Assembly: GCA_019104905.1 (NCBI GenBank)
Contig: JAHRXB010000075.1
Coordinates: forward strand, 1 to 12,120
DNA: 12,120 nucleotides
Source of the DNA: Bdellovibrio sp.
GTDB lineage: Bacteria > Bdellovibrionota > Bdellovibrionia > Bdellovibrionales > Bdellovibrionaceae
Direction of reading: 5' to 3'
Shown: positions 1 through 7,632 of the stretch, piece after piece
How the letters are laid out: every line of letters starts with the position of its first letter
Position numbering within the stretch: position 1 is the first letter of the stretch
Program-made: the position numbers and the translations under genes
The notes under the pieces: model-generated
The model's input: only the letters and a program-made list of their open reading frames with translations
The model's database searches: none
Told to the model about the DNA's origin: nothing

Positions 1-771
1 CATGGGGATACCAAACACGTCTGCCTTTTCCCGGGAACTTTGGCCGAGTGTTTCGAGTTCGGTCAGACCTGCTTTGATCTTGCGGAACGACTGCAAACAC
101 TGATCGTTGTCCTAAGTGACTTGGATCTGGGCATGAATGTGTGGGCGGAAGAAAAATGGGCTTATCCAGAGCGCCCTTATGACCGAGGGAAAATCGTCAC
201 CTTGGAAGATCTTGAAAAGGGTCTTAAGTTTGAACGCTACAAAGATGTCGATGGGGATGGAATCCCGCAACGAACCTTGCCGGGGACTCCTCACATTAAT
301 GCCGCATACTTTACGCGCGGTTCAGGCCACAGTGCCGCCGCTGTTTACACCGAGAATCCAGTGGCCTATCAGGAAGTCACCAACCGGCTTACTAAGAAGT
401 GGGAAACCGCTCGCACTCTGGTGCCCGCACCGATTGTGACGAACTCAGGTGGCGCTGCCGGCGTCCTCTACTATGGCCCTCTGGACAATATCGTTGATGA
501 GCTCAAAGATCTTCTCAAAGACCAAATGACTCTGAATACCTGCCGGGTACGGGCATTGCCTTTTTCGGCGGAAGTACGAAAGTTCATTGAAGCAAATCAA
601 AAGGTTTTTGTTGTCGATCAAAACCGGGACGGACAAATGTTCCAACTTTTGGCGATGGAATATCCAGAGCTTGCTAACAAATTGGTTTCTTTGAAATACC
701 ACAGTGGTCTTCCCATGAATGCTGAAAACCTTAGAAAGGACTTCGCCCATGCAATCTCCTTCTTTATCTAA
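1..771 (+). CDS. korA: 2-oxoglutarate:ferredoxin oxidoreductase, alpha subunit (C-terminal part, 5' end outside window)
   Basis: The frame is open from the first base, so the gene begins upstream; 256 residues and the TAA stop are visible. The product is the alpha chain of a thiamine-diphosphate 2-oxoacid:ferredoxin oxidoreductase, a cytoplasmic enzyme that converts 2-oxoglutarate and CoA to succinyl-CoA and reduces ferredoxin. The visible part starts with HGDTKHVCLFPGT and continues with AECFEFG, AERLQT and LSDLDLGMN. It then has DVDGDGIPQRTLPGT and AYFTRGSGHS, followed by a C-terminal swivel-like domain ending near residue 256. These phrases are typical of the KorA family, where full chains are around 600 residues when the gamma domain is fused at the N-terminus; that part cannot be seen here. 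A TTG at 40 could be mistaken for a start but lies inside conserved sequence. korB overlaps the 3' end by 23 nt, which fits one heterodimeric complex. Substrate (2-oxoglutarate rather than another 2-oxoacid) is inferred from family resemblance. Confidence 0.9.
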   Translation, partial: HGDTKHVCLFPGTLAECFEFGQTCFDLAERLQTLIVVLSDLDLGMNVWAEEKWAYPERPYDRGKIVTLEDLEKGLKFERYKDVDGDGIPQRTLPGTPHINAAYFTRGSGHSAAAVYTENPVAYQEVTNRLTKKWETARTLVPAPIVTNSGGAAGVLYYGPLDNIVDELKDLLKDQMTLNTCRVRALPFSAEVRKFIEANQKVFVVDQNRDGQMFQLLAMEYPELANKLVSLKYHSGLPMNAENLRKDFAHAISFFI

Positions 772-1648
772 AAACGATTACAAAGGCAGTCCCTCCACTC
801 TGTGCACAGGATGTGGCCATGATTTGATTTCCAATCAGATCTCCAATGCTTGTTTCAATCTGGGCATTCATCCCTTTGAGGTCGCTAAGATGTCAGGCAT
901 TGGATGCTCTTCCAAGCTGCCCGCCTATTTCATGTCCCAGTCTTTTGCCTTCAACTCTATGCACGGGCGGATGGCCCCGGTAACGACCGGAGCAAAACTT
1001 GCCAATCCTCAACTGAAGATGTTGGGCATTAGCGGTGATGGCGACACGGCCAGCATCGGAATCGGGGGTTTTGTTCACCTGATTAAAAGAAACCTTCCCA
1101 TGGTTTATCTGGTCGCCAACAACGGCGTGTACGGACTGACGAAGGGGCAATTCTCGCCGACCGCAGACCCACGGTCTCCTCGTAAAAACGGTGAAATTTT
1201 CCTTTTCGAAACTTTGGATGTTTGTACCTTGAGCCTTGAACTGGGTTGCGGATTCGTTGCACGCAGTTTCGTCGGAAATCCGTCACAGCTTTCGATGATT
1301 CTTCAAAAGGCCTTCCAACACAATGGAACGGCCATCATCGATATCTTGTCTCCCTGTATCACGTTTAACAATCACGACGAATCAATGAAGAGTTATTCTT
1401 ATCTTAAAGCTCATGAGGTGCCCATGAAAGAAGTTGGTCCCTTTGCAGATCCTTTGGCCGCCACCGCAGAGATCCGTAAGGCCTATAAAAACGGCGAAGT
1501 TTTAACTGGAATCTTCTACGAGAACACGGAGGCGGCAACGCTTCTAGAGAAGCTCAATGCCCCCACGCGCCCCTTGGCGTCTTATCGCGAAACAGATTTA
1601 CGTCCTTCGCGTGAGACCTTTGAAACTATGATGGCTGAATATATGTAA
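749..1648 (+). CDS. korB: 2-oxoglutarate:ferredoxin oxidoreductase, beta subunit
   Basis: This is the thiamine-diphosphate and [4Fe-4S]-carrying partner of the preceding alpha subunit. The 299-residue protein has CTGCGH at 19-24 (C19, C22), IGCSS with C53, and SPC with C203, which match the four cluster-binding cysteines of the family. The ThDP/Mg motif is GDGD at 96-99 followed by NN at 124-125 and GVYGLTKGQFSPT. An ATG at 719 would add ten residues, but I chose 749 because AAAGGA at 735-740 lies 8 nt before it and the family N-terminus begins close to the CxGCG motif. Its first 23 nt lie inside korA, so translation is probably coupled. The length is normal for KorB/PorB-type subunits. The gene ends at a hairpin shared with the converging esterase gene. 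Confidence is high for the family and moderate for 2-oxoglutarate as the substrate. Confidence 0.93.
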   Translation: MQSPSLSKNDYKGSPSTLCTGCGHDLISNQISNACFNLGIHPFEVAKMSGIGCSSKLPAYFMSQSFAFNSMHGRMAPVTTGAKLANPQLKMLGISGDGDTASIGIGGFVHLIKRNLPMVYLVANNGVYGLTKGQFSPTADPRSPRKNGEIFLFETLDVCTLSLELGCGFVARSFVGNPSQLSMILQKAFQHNGTAIIDILSPCITFNNHDESMKSYSYLKAHEVPMKEVGPFADPLAATAEIRKAYKNGEVLTGIFYENTEAATLLEKLNAPTRPLASYRETDLRPSRETFETMMAEYM

Positions 1649-1655
1649 TCAGAAG

Positions 1656-1678
1656 GGCCGACTTATTTTAAGTCGGCC
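1656..1678. terminator. Hairpin at the korB/esterase convergent junction, possible bidirectional terminator
   Basis: GGCCGACTTA (1656-1665) and TAAGTCGGCC (1669-1678) form a perfect 10-bp stem with a TTT loop, 7 nt after the korB stop. The TAA stop of the minus-strand esterase (1665-1663) lies inside the left arm. There is no T-run after the stem on either strand, so intrinsic termination is not certain. It may act as a weak or factor-assisted terminator or as a 3'-end stabiliser for both mRNAs. Confidence 0.5.
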
Positions 1679-2301
1679 AGTTGTTCCCGCACCCAACGTC
1701 GGATCAGAGGATACTCCTCTTCTTCAAGAGAATGGTCTTTATCCATTTCAACCCAATCCACGCGAAGGCCCGCATCTTTCAACTTATCGACCCCGTACTT
1801 GGTTTCCTCTAGAGGAAGGATGTCGTCTTGATGTCCGTGCGTAAACAACCACGGCGTGTGTTTGGCTTCATGGGAGATATTCGCACGCCAACGAGGATAG
1901 AAGTTGAAGTATCCACTGATACCAACCACACCCCCCAGCTTTTTAGGATAGTTTAAACCCACGTCCGCGCTGATAAGGCAGCCTTGCGAAAAACCGAAAA
2001 GAAAAATCTTTTCACTGCTCCAGCCCTGATTTTCAAGATCATTTAACAGATCAAAAAGCTTTTCACGAATTTTAAGAACGCCATTCCCTTGATAAGGAGG
2101 CTCTCCGTACCAGGTGTATCCATCCATAAAACGTCGTGGCGCATTTAAGAGCAAATAGTTCATCTCTGGAATATTGAGCTCATCGTTAAATGAATAGAAA
2201 GGACGAATGCTGTCGCCGCGACCATGCAGGACGATCATTAAGAAATCAGACTTCTTTTTTGCGGGAATAAACTTATGTTTAAATAGACTTGTTGTGATCA
2301 T
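1663..2301 (-). CDS. Carboxylesterase/phospholipase-family alpha/beta hydrolase
   Basis: A 212-residue protein of the Abhydrolase_2 family (small carboxylesterases and lysophospholipase/acyl-thioesterase relatives), which hydrolyse ester or thioester bonds of small acyl substrates. Visible landmarks are the oxyanion-hole segment VLHGRGDS near residues 24-31, the nucleophile elbow GFSQG with Ser105, HGHQDD with Asp159 as the likely acid, and KDH with His190 as the base. Length is normal for the family. I see no signal peptide, so the protein is probably cytoplasmic. An upstream in-frame start at 2331 would add ten residues. The ATG at 2301 is preferred because it forms an ATGA overlap with the stop of the upstream protease gene, with AGCAGGG a few bases before it, and the protein then begins where the fold begins. 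The real substrate cannot be read from sequence. Coupling to a periplasmic protease suggests envelope upkeep, but this is only inference. Confidence 0.88.
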   Translation of the reverse strand: MITTSLFKHKFIPAKKKSDFLMIVLHGRGDSIRPFYSFNDELNIPEMNYLLLNAPRRFMDGYTWYGEPPYQGNGVLKIREKLFDLLNDLENQGWSSEKIFLFGFSQGCLISADVGLNYPKKLGGVVGISGYFNFYPRWRANISHEAKHTPWLFTHGHQDDILPLEETKYGVDKLKDAGLRVDWVEMDKDHSLEEEEYPLIRRWVREQLADLK

Positions 2302-3851
2302 AACCCTGCTCTTGCCACTGAACTTGAACAAAATAGAACTTCACGAGCTTTTGAAAGCTGAAGGTCCTCCGAAGAAGCCCCCTCATCCATACCCAAACAG
2401 TCGTTCGCCGAAAAATGTTTTGCCAAAGAAAGAACTTGTTTTTCGGGCGCACGCAAAGGATTCATGAACTGGTCAGACTCGCGACCTACAGAAATATTGT
2501 CAAAGTTAACAGCGACATCTGGAACCAATCCCTTCATTTGAGGAGAGCGTCCTGAGGGAAGATAGTAAAAACCTTTCGTTTCAAACAAAGCGATCTTTTT
2601 GTTCTGAGACCAGTATTCACCCTCTTGGAAAGAACCTTTACCAAAAGTCGTTTCGCCCACCAACACCGCGCGATTCAAATCACGCAAAGCGCCCGCAACG
2701 ATTTCTGAAGCACTGGCTGAGGACCCATTCACCAGAATTGCCATCGGCAAATTAAAGATCTTTTCTTCTCCGCCATAGTACTCTTCTGCTTTTTTGCTAG
2801 GATCAAGATAACGAATTTCAAAAATCTTTTTGTCAGGACCTACGAACAGACTTGCAATACAAGCCGCTTCTTCCATTTGACCGCCTGGATTGTCGCGCAA
2901 ATCCAACAGCAATCCACGCACATGGGACTTCTTCACAAGCTCCAAAGACTCTTTCACTTTCGTGCAAGCCCCTTTTGCGAATTTATTAATACCAATCACG
3001 GCAGTGGGCTTGATCCCCTCAATCACACGCGTAGAAACAGTTGCCACGGTGATTTCGGTGCGGCGAAGTTTGAACTTGAGTTCTTCATCATCACGACGAA
3101 GAATCAAAGTGCTTTTATCGCCCACTTCACCCTTAAGAAGCTCTGAGATACGACCTTGCATAAGGCCTTGTGTCTTGTGTCCATTGATCGAAAGAAGAAC
3201 GTCGCCCTTTTGGATACCTGCAAGCTTTGCGGGACTGCCCTCGGTCACCTTGCGAACCACATACTGACCTTGAGAAATCCCCAAAGTAATCCCCAAGGAT
3301 GTGGAGCGACTGTCCGCCTTGGAAATCACTTCCTTAAATTGAGACACCGGCATCAGGTAAGTGTGAGGATCGCGGAAAACAGAGATAAATCCATTCAAAC
3401 CAAGTCCCACCATCATAGATTTTTGAGACGACTTGATGTGTTCGGTCTCAAGCTCTTTCCAGGCATTTAGGAAAGAGATTTTAACAGCTTTGTCGGTGTG
3501 ATTCGTAAAGAACTGTTTCCACGGCTCCAGCTGCTTTTTTTCTGAACTCATGTCAGTGGACAACGCTTTGCGAACAGAGATCAATTTGCCATCGGTATTG
3601 AGACTGAGGTTATAACGATTGGCCACATTCAAAACCGCGTTAGCGCAGGCCAAGAAGTAACGCTCAGAACTGCCGCAAGTTTGATCTTGCAAGAGGTCTT
3701 CCAAGGCTGCTGGGCCGAGCCCCGTCTCAGCCCAGTAGTCCTCAATGGACTTCACCTTGGAAGCGTCACTGTGAGAACGTGACAGAGAAAGACTGACCCC
3801 CACGGCCAATACTAACAATGAGACTAAGAAAAATCGCGGTGAATTAAGCAC
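2298..3851 (-). CDS. S41-family C-terminal processing protease with PDZ domain (CtpA/Prc type)
   Basis: A 517-residue serine protease of the tail-specific/C-terminal processing family, which trims or degrades envelope proteins from their C-terminus. Residues about 6-22 are a hydrophobic signal peptide or membrane anchor (FFLVSLLVLAVGVSLSL), so it should act outside the cytoplasmic membrane. A helical N-terminal region (about 35-165) is followed by a PDZ domain (about 185-265, with SPAKLAGIQKGDVLLSING). The S41 core follows, with LLLDLRDNPGGQ, then NGSSASASEI, then GETTFGKGS. By spacing against E. coli Prc (Ser430, Asp441, Lys455) the catalytic residues would be Ser380, Asp391 and Lys405, all present. 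The start is GTG at 3851 with GGGAGG (3863-3858) 6 nt upstream; a nearby ATG at 3855 is in another frame and stops after three codons. The stop overlaps the esterase start. The N-terminal 180 residues are longer than in minimal CtpA proteins, and I do not recognise a domain there. Confidence 0.93.
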   Translation of the reverse strand: MLNSPRFFLVSLLVLAVGVSLSLSRSHSDASKVKSIEDYWAETGLGPAALEDLLQDQTCGSSERYFLACANAVLNVANRYNLSLNTDGKLISVRKALSTDMSSEKKQLEPWKQFFTNHTDKAVKISFLNAWKELETEHIKSSQKSMMVGLGLNGFISVFRDPHTYLMPVSQFKEVISKADSRSTSLGITLGISQGQYVVRKVTEGSPAKLAGIQKGDVLLSINGHKTQGLMQGRISELLKGEVGDKSTLILRRDDEELKFKLRRTEITVATVSTRVIEGIKPTAVIGINKFAKGACTKVKESLELVKKSHVRGLLLDLRDNPGGQMEEAACIASLFVGPDKKIFEIRYLDPSKKAEEYYGGEEKIFNLPMAILVNGSSASASEIVAGALRDLNRAVLVGETTFGKGSFQEGEYWSQNKKIALFETKGFYYLPSGRSPQMKGLVPDVAVNFDNISVGRESDQFMNPLRAPEKQVLSLAKHFSANDCLGMDEGASSEDLQLSKAREVLFCSSSVARAGL

Positions 3852-3959
3852 TCATCGCCTCCCAACTGGTGACACTCTTGAGCAACGGTCGTGCCGCCTC
3901 AGATCGAATTGGTTCAATTATGGACCCCTTTTTGGGTATTTTTTTCCAGGTTGAACAGG

Positions 3960-3981
3960 GCCTCAACAGGGGGGCTTTTTT
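3960..3981 (+). terminator. Possible plus-strand intrinsic terminator/attenuator upstream of hldD
   Basis: A five-base-pair stem, GCCTC with GGGGC (one G-T pair), and a six-base loop precede six T residues. It lies 116 nt before the hldD start, and no plus-strand gene precedes it. It would therefore act on antisense transcription through the protease gene or on a longer hldD leader. The stem is short, so confidence is limited. Confidence 0.3.
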
Positions 3982-4017
3982 ATGCCGCCAAGCGAAGGAA
4001 AAACCACCCCCCTTTCC

Positions 4018-4046
4018 TTGAGAAAAACCAGGCTCTGTAATAGGTT
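4018..4046 (+). promoter_or_regulatory. Candidate sigma70-type promoter for the hldD operon
   Basis: TTGAGA (4018-4023, five of six matches to the -35 consensus) is followed after 17 nt by TAGGTT (4041-4046, a weak -10). An alternative -10-like TATAAC at 4061-4066 has no matching -35. Either would start a short leader that contains the C6 tract at 4074-4079 and the GGAG at 4082-4085, which is 11 nt before the hldD ATG. Confidence 0.3.
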
Positions 4047-4096
4047 TTAATTCTTAGGCATATAACGTAAAAACCCCCCTCGGAGTCGAATTCAGT

Positions 4097-5065
4097 ATGA
4101 TTATTGTTACAGGTGCAAATGGCTTTATTGGCAGCGTGATGGTCTGGGAATTAAACCAAAAAGGCCACACGGATATCGTCGCCGTGGATTCCGTCGGACT
4201 GAGTGAACGCAACCTTCTTCGCAAACAAAAGATCACCCAATTTCTTCTCAAGGACGAACTTTGGGCCTTCCTTGACAGTGATGAAGCAAAGAAGAAGGTC
4301 TCTTGGATCATCCATATGGGGGCTTGCTCTTCAACAACGGAAATCAACAAAGAATTCCTTTGGGAAAATAACACTCAGTACACACAAAGAATTTTTGAAT
4401 GGTGTACAGAGTACGGAAAATCCATGATCTATGCTTCCAGTGCCGCCACCTACGGGGCCGGCGAACTGGGTTTTGACGATACGACAGATCCTGAAAAGCT
4501 GCGCCCTCTGAATCTTTATGGAGAATCGAAAGTTCTCTTTGATCGCTGGGCCGTCAAACAAACCAAAACGCCTCCGCACTGGTATGGTCTTAAGTTTTTT
4601 AACGTCTTCGGCCCGAATGAATATCACAAGGGTCCGATGTCAAGCGTGGCCTTTAAGGCCTACAACCAAATCAAAGAACAAGGGGCCTTAGGCTTGTTTA
4701 AGTCCGCCGATCCTAAATACAAAGACGGCGAATTTATGCGCGACTTTGTCTATGTGAAGGACGTCACCGGCTGGATGGCCGAGTTGATGGAAAAAACTCC
4801 GACGAATGGGGTTTACAACATGGGCTTTGGAAAACCTCGCACATGGTTGGATTTAGCGGGCGCCGTCTTTACCGCGATGAAAAAAGAAATGAAAATCAAC
4901 TGGCTTGAAATGCCAGAGAATATTCGTGGTCAATATCAATACTACACGGAAGCTAAAACAGATAAGTGGCTAGCTGCGGGAATGAGTCCCGCAAAATGGC
5001 CTTTGGAAAAGGCTGTGGCCGATTACGTGCAAAACTATCTTTCCAAAGAAGACCCTTCACTTTAA
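4097..5065 (+). CDS. hldD: ADP-L-glycero-D-manno-heptose 6-epimerase
   Basis: This cytoplasmic NAD(P)-dependent epimerase converts ADP-D-glycero-D-manno-heptose to the L-glycero form, the last step in making the heptose donor for the LPS inner core. The 322-residue protein is a short-chain dehydrogenase-type nucleotide-sugar epimerase. It starts with the Rossmann motif MIIVTGANGFIGS (G6, G9, G12) and has HMGACSSTTE at 73-82, ASSAATYGA at 113-121, and YGESK with Tyr141 and Lys145. NVFGPNEYHKG follows with Lys178, the position of the second catalytic base in E. coli HldD, then MRDFVYVKD. Length and motif order match E. coli HldD closely. The start is fixed by the N-terminal Rossmann strand; GGAG at 4082-4085 is rather far upstream (11 nt), so initiation may be modest or leader-controlled. 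It is the first gene of a plus-strand operon that continues 18 nt later with the aromatic amino acid hydroxylase. It implies that the organism makes heptose-containing LPS. Confidence 0.95.
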   Translation: MIIVTGANGFIGSVMVWELNQKGHTDIVAVDSVGLSERNLLRKQKITQFLLKDELWAFLDSDEAKKKVSWIIHMGACSSTTEINKEFLWENNTQYTQRIFEWCTEYGKSMIYASSAATYGAGELGFDDTTDPEKLRPLNLYGESKVLFDRWAVKQTKTPPHWYGLKFFNVFGPNEYHKGPMSSVAFKAYNQIKEQGALGLFKSADPKYKDGEFMRDFVYVKDVTGWMAELMEKTPTNGVYNMGFGKPRTWLDLAGAVFTAMKKEMKINWLEMPENIRGQYQYYTEAKTDKWLAAGMSPAKWPLEKAVADYVQNYLSKEDPSL

Positions 5066-5083
5066 GAAAGAACTAAAGAGAAA

Positions 5084-6817
5084 ATGGATTTTTTACCTCC
5101 ACACCTTCGCAAATACGTCGTTGAACAACACTACGAAAAGTACACGCCTGTAGATCAAGCTGTGTGGCGCTATATCTTGCGCCAGCTCAAAGCCTATCTC
5201 TCTAAGCACGCCCACGAGTGTTATGTCGAAGGTCTGCAAAAAACTGGCATCGACGTTGAGCGTATTCCGCGCATCGAAGAAGTCAGCGAAAAGCTGCAAA
5301 AGTTCGGATGGCGAGCGTTGCCTGTTAGTGGCTTCATCCCTCCCGCCGCTTTTATGGAATTGCAGTCTTTAGGAGTTCTGCCCATCGCCTCGGACATGAG
5401 AACACTGGATCATCTTCTTTACACGCCCGCGCCAGATATCGTGCACGAAGCCGCGGGACATGCTCCGATTCTGATTCATCCAGAGTTCTCGGAATACCTT
5501 CGTCAATATGCACAAGTTGCCAAAAAAGCCATTATCAGCAAGGAAGACTTGGATCTCTACGAAGCCATCCGCGAACTTTCTGATATTAAAGAAAATCCGT
5601 CTTCGACAGCCGCCGAGATCAAAGCAGCTGAAGAAAACTTAGAAAAGGTTGGGAAGTCCATCTCTCACATCTCGGAAGCTTCCGAGCTTTCACGTATGAA
5701 CTGGTGGACCGCCGAGTACGGATTGATCGGAAGTCTTGAAAACCCGAAAATCTTTGGTGCGGGACTTCTTTCCAGCGTCGGCGAATCGAAGTGGTGCCTC
5801 AGTGCCAAAGTTAAGAAAATTCCTTTAACCGTGGATTGCATCAAGATGGGCTACGATATCACCGAACCTCAGCCACAGCTTTATGTCGCTGCGGACTTTA
5901 AAAGTCTTTCCCAGGTCCTGGAAGACATGGCAGCACAGATGGCCTTCCGCGTGGGAGGCCTTCAGGGGCTGAATAAAGCGATTCAAGCGCAATCCGTCAA
6001 CAGTGCCGAACTCAATTCAGGTCTGCAGATTTCTGGACAGATTATCGAAGCCATCACGGCAAATAACGAAGTGGCTTATCTGCGCTTGCAAGGTCCTTCG
6101 CAACTTTGTTTTGCGGACCAAGAACTTCCTGGGCATAACAAAACTTATCATGCACAGGGTTTTGGAACTCCAGTGGGTTTTTTGAAAAATCATCCCGCAA
6201 AATGTCCGTCGACTTTCACTGACGAAGAGTGGACTTCGTTGCAGGTCGAACCTGGAAAGGTCACTCGCCTTGAATACACTTCCGGTGTCGTCGTAACTGG
6301 AAAAGTGCAAAGTCGCCTGGTCAAAAATGGGAAAACTATTTTGATTACATTGACCGAAGCCCAAGCAGAACTTCAGGGGCGAATTCTATTCTCTCCGGAC
6401 TGGGGCACCTTCGATATGGCCGTCGGGTCGTCAGTCACTTCTGTTTTTGGAGGACCTGCGGATCGAGAAGCTTATGGCGAAACCTCGGACTTTGTCGCAA
6501 AACGAGTTCCAGCTCCCAAGTATTCCGAAAAAGAACTTTTAAAACATGCCCACTACGGTGCCGTGAGAAAACTTCGTGAAGACAAAGTCCAAGGCGATGC
6601 CCTGGTTCAGTCGCTGGAGTCTGTGTTGAATTCTCATCGCGCAGAGTTCTCAACAGACTGGTTGTTGTTATTAGAATCCCTAGAGCTTGTCACCGCTCGT
6701 GCGCCTCAGGCCGGATTAAAACGACAGCTTGAGGGATATCTTGAAAGTCTTGCGAAAACCGATGAAAAGACCCGCGAACTTATTCAAGATGGTTTGAGTT
6801 TATCAGGAGCTCTTTAA
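5084..6817 (+). CDS. Aromatic amino acid (phenylalanine 4-) hydroxylase with long C-terminal extension
   Basis: A non-haem iron, pterin-dependent monooxygenase, most likely converting phenylalanine to tyrosine with O2. The catalytic domain fills residues about 5-310. Motifs seen are the hexapeptide FIPPAAF, RTLDHLLYTPAPDI, HEAAGH with the iron ligands His121 and His126, and WWTAEYGL with Glu211 as the third ligand. A helical, charged segment (about 150-200) separates the ligands. There is no N-terminal ACT regulatory domain. At 577 residues it is about twice the length of compact bacterial enzymes such as PhhA. Residues about 320-470 look beta-rich (EVAYLRLQGPSQL, YTSGVVVTGKV, FGGPADREAYG), and about 480-577 look helical; I recognise no named domain in either. 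I recall similarly long hydroxylases annotated in Bacteroidetes. The start has AAAGAG 4 nt upstream and follows hldD by 18 nt; the stop overlaps the next start (TAATG). No pterin carbinolamine dehydratase gene is in the window. Tyrosine or tryptophan as substrate cannot be excluded. Confidence 0.9.
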   Translation: MDFLPPHLRKYVVEQHYEKYTPVDQAVWRYILRQLKAYLSKHAHECYVEGLQKTGIDVERIPRIEEVSEKLQKFGWRALPVSGFIPPAAFMELQSLGVLPIASDMRTLDHLLYTPAPDIVHEAAGHAPILIHPEFSEYLRQYAQVAKKAIISKEDLDLYEAIRELSDIKENPSSTAAEIKAAEENLEKVGKSISHISEASELSRMNWWTAEYGLIGSLENPKIFGAGLLSSVGESKWCLSAKVKKIPLTVDCIKMGYDITEPQPQLYVAADFKSLSQVLEDMAAQMAFRVGGLQGLNKAIQAQSVNSAELNSGLQISGQIIEAITANNEVAYLRLQGPSQLCFADQELPGHNKTYHAQGFGTPVGFLKNHPAKCPSTFTDEEWTSLQVEPGKVTRLEYTSGVVVTGKVQSRLVKNGKTILITLTEAQAELQGRILFSPDWGTFDMAVGSSVTSVFGGPADREAYGETSDFVAKRVPAPKYSEKELLKHAHYGAVRKLREDKVQGDALVQSLESVLNSHRAEFSTDWLLLLESLELVTARAPQAGLKRQLEGYLESLAKTDEKTRELIQDGLSLSGAL

Positions 6818-7605
6818 TGAAACCTCGACGTCCCTTTGAAGTGCGCATTGTTTTGGTGCGCACGATTTACGAACGAAACATCGGCGCGACCTCTCGTGCG
6901 ATGAGCAATATGGGATGCGACAAACTCATCCTCATTGCTCCGGCCTGCGACATCACCTATGAGGCTCAGCAGACGGCGGCCACAGGACAAGCGGGATTAC
7001 AAAATCGTGTCACCTATTCTTCGTGGGACGAGTTTCTTGAAAAAGAACCTGAAAGCATCAAGATTTGTTTCACGGCTCGCGACGGGAAAGGCCGTCAAGT
7101 GCGTGATATTGGTGATGTCCTCAATGATATCGCCGATCATGCACCTCAGTTCCAACTTCGCAGCGAAATTCCCTATGTTGTTCACTTGGTCTTTGGCCCC
7201 GAAGACTGGGGGCTTTCTGCGGAGGACCTTGAACACGCCAATTTCTGTGCCTGTCTTCCGACTTTTGGAGAAAACTGGAGTTTAAATCTGGCTCAAGCCA
7301 CGCTGCTTGCCATGTACTCGCTTCGCCTGCAGTGGGGTGGCGAACGCACCCGCCTGGACGGTGGAAAAGCACGCCGAGCTCCTCAAGGAATCGAAGGCAT
7401 CAATCCCGACGCCACCTTAAAAATGTGGCTGGAGGAAATGGGTTTTGATCTCACGCGACAAAGAAAAATCAACGTGTACACCGTCCTTCGTCGCATGCTT
7501 TTGCAAAACACGCCGACCAAAAAGGAACTGGTGATTTTAGAAACTGTATTGCAACAGAGCATTCGTAAACTGCGTGAATGGAAAGCCTTTCAACAGAAAG
7601 ATTAA
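6817..7605 (+). CDS. SpoU/TrmJ-like RNA 2'-O-methyltransferase
   Basis: A 262-residue SPOUT-class methyltransferase that probably transfers a methyl group from S-adenosylmethionine to a ribose 2'-OH in tRNA. TrmJ acts at position 32 of the anticodon loop. The three SpoU motifs are present: ERNIGATSRAMSNMG at 19-33 (motif 1, Asn21), FGPEDWGL at 126-133 (motif 2), and SLNLAQA at 155-161 (motif 3, in the trefoil knot). A charged, helical C-terminal extension (about 190-262) resembles the dimerisation/tRNA-binding tail of TrmJ, which separates it from TrmL or TrmH. The ATG overlaps the hydroxylase stop by one base, and AGGAG at 6805-6809 is 7 nt upstream, so translation is tightly coupled. Whether it modifies tRNA position 32 or another RNA is inference. 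No terminator is evident after the stop. Confidence 0.85.
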   Translation: MKPRRPFEVRIVLVRTIYERNIGATSRAMSNMGCDKLILIAPACDITYEAQQTAATGQAGLQNRVTYSSWDEFLEKEPESIKICFTARDGKGRQVRDIGDVLNDIADHAPQFQLRSEIPYVVHLVFGPEDWGLSAEDLEHANFCACLPTFGENWSLNLAQATLLAMYSLRLQWGGERTRLDGGKARRAPQGIEGINPDATLKMWLEEMGFDLTRQRKINVYTVLRRMLLQNTPTKKELVILETVLQQSIRKLREWKAFQQKD

Positions 7606-7632
7606 ATTGCACTCCCTAACATCCTGATTTCT

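Larger units (their letters stand above)
3852..4096. promoter_or_regulatory. Divergent control region between the protease and hldD operons, with G6/C6 tracts
   Basis: This 245-bp gap holds the promoters of two divergent operons and no convincing gene. Its striking content is three homopolymer blocks: G6-C-T6 at 3969-3981, A5-CCA-C6 at 3999-4012 and A5-C6 at 4069-4079. The first block can pair with either of the other two. The sequence GCCTC (3960-3964) can pair with GGGGC (3971-3975), immediately followed by T6 (3976-3981), which looks like a short plus-strand terminator or attenuator. I found no clear minus-strand promoter by eye. Confidence 0.5.

Noticed and set aside
719..748. Earlier ATG (719) for korB, adding ten residues
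   Set aside because: No Shine-Dalgarno site before 719, while AAAGGA sits 8 nt before the ATG at 749 and the family N-terminus begins near there.
2890..3470. Plus-strand open frames opposite the S41 protease
   Set aside because: They lie antisense to a protein with intact PDZ and S41 motifs, have no ribosome binding site and give unstructured, Arg/Ser/His-rich translations.
6017..6364. Minus-strand open frame opposite the hydroxylase (similarly 893-1150, 4054-4374, 7121-7372, 8482-8698)
   Set aside because: Shadow frames of well-supported genes on the other strand, with no family resemblance and no start signals.
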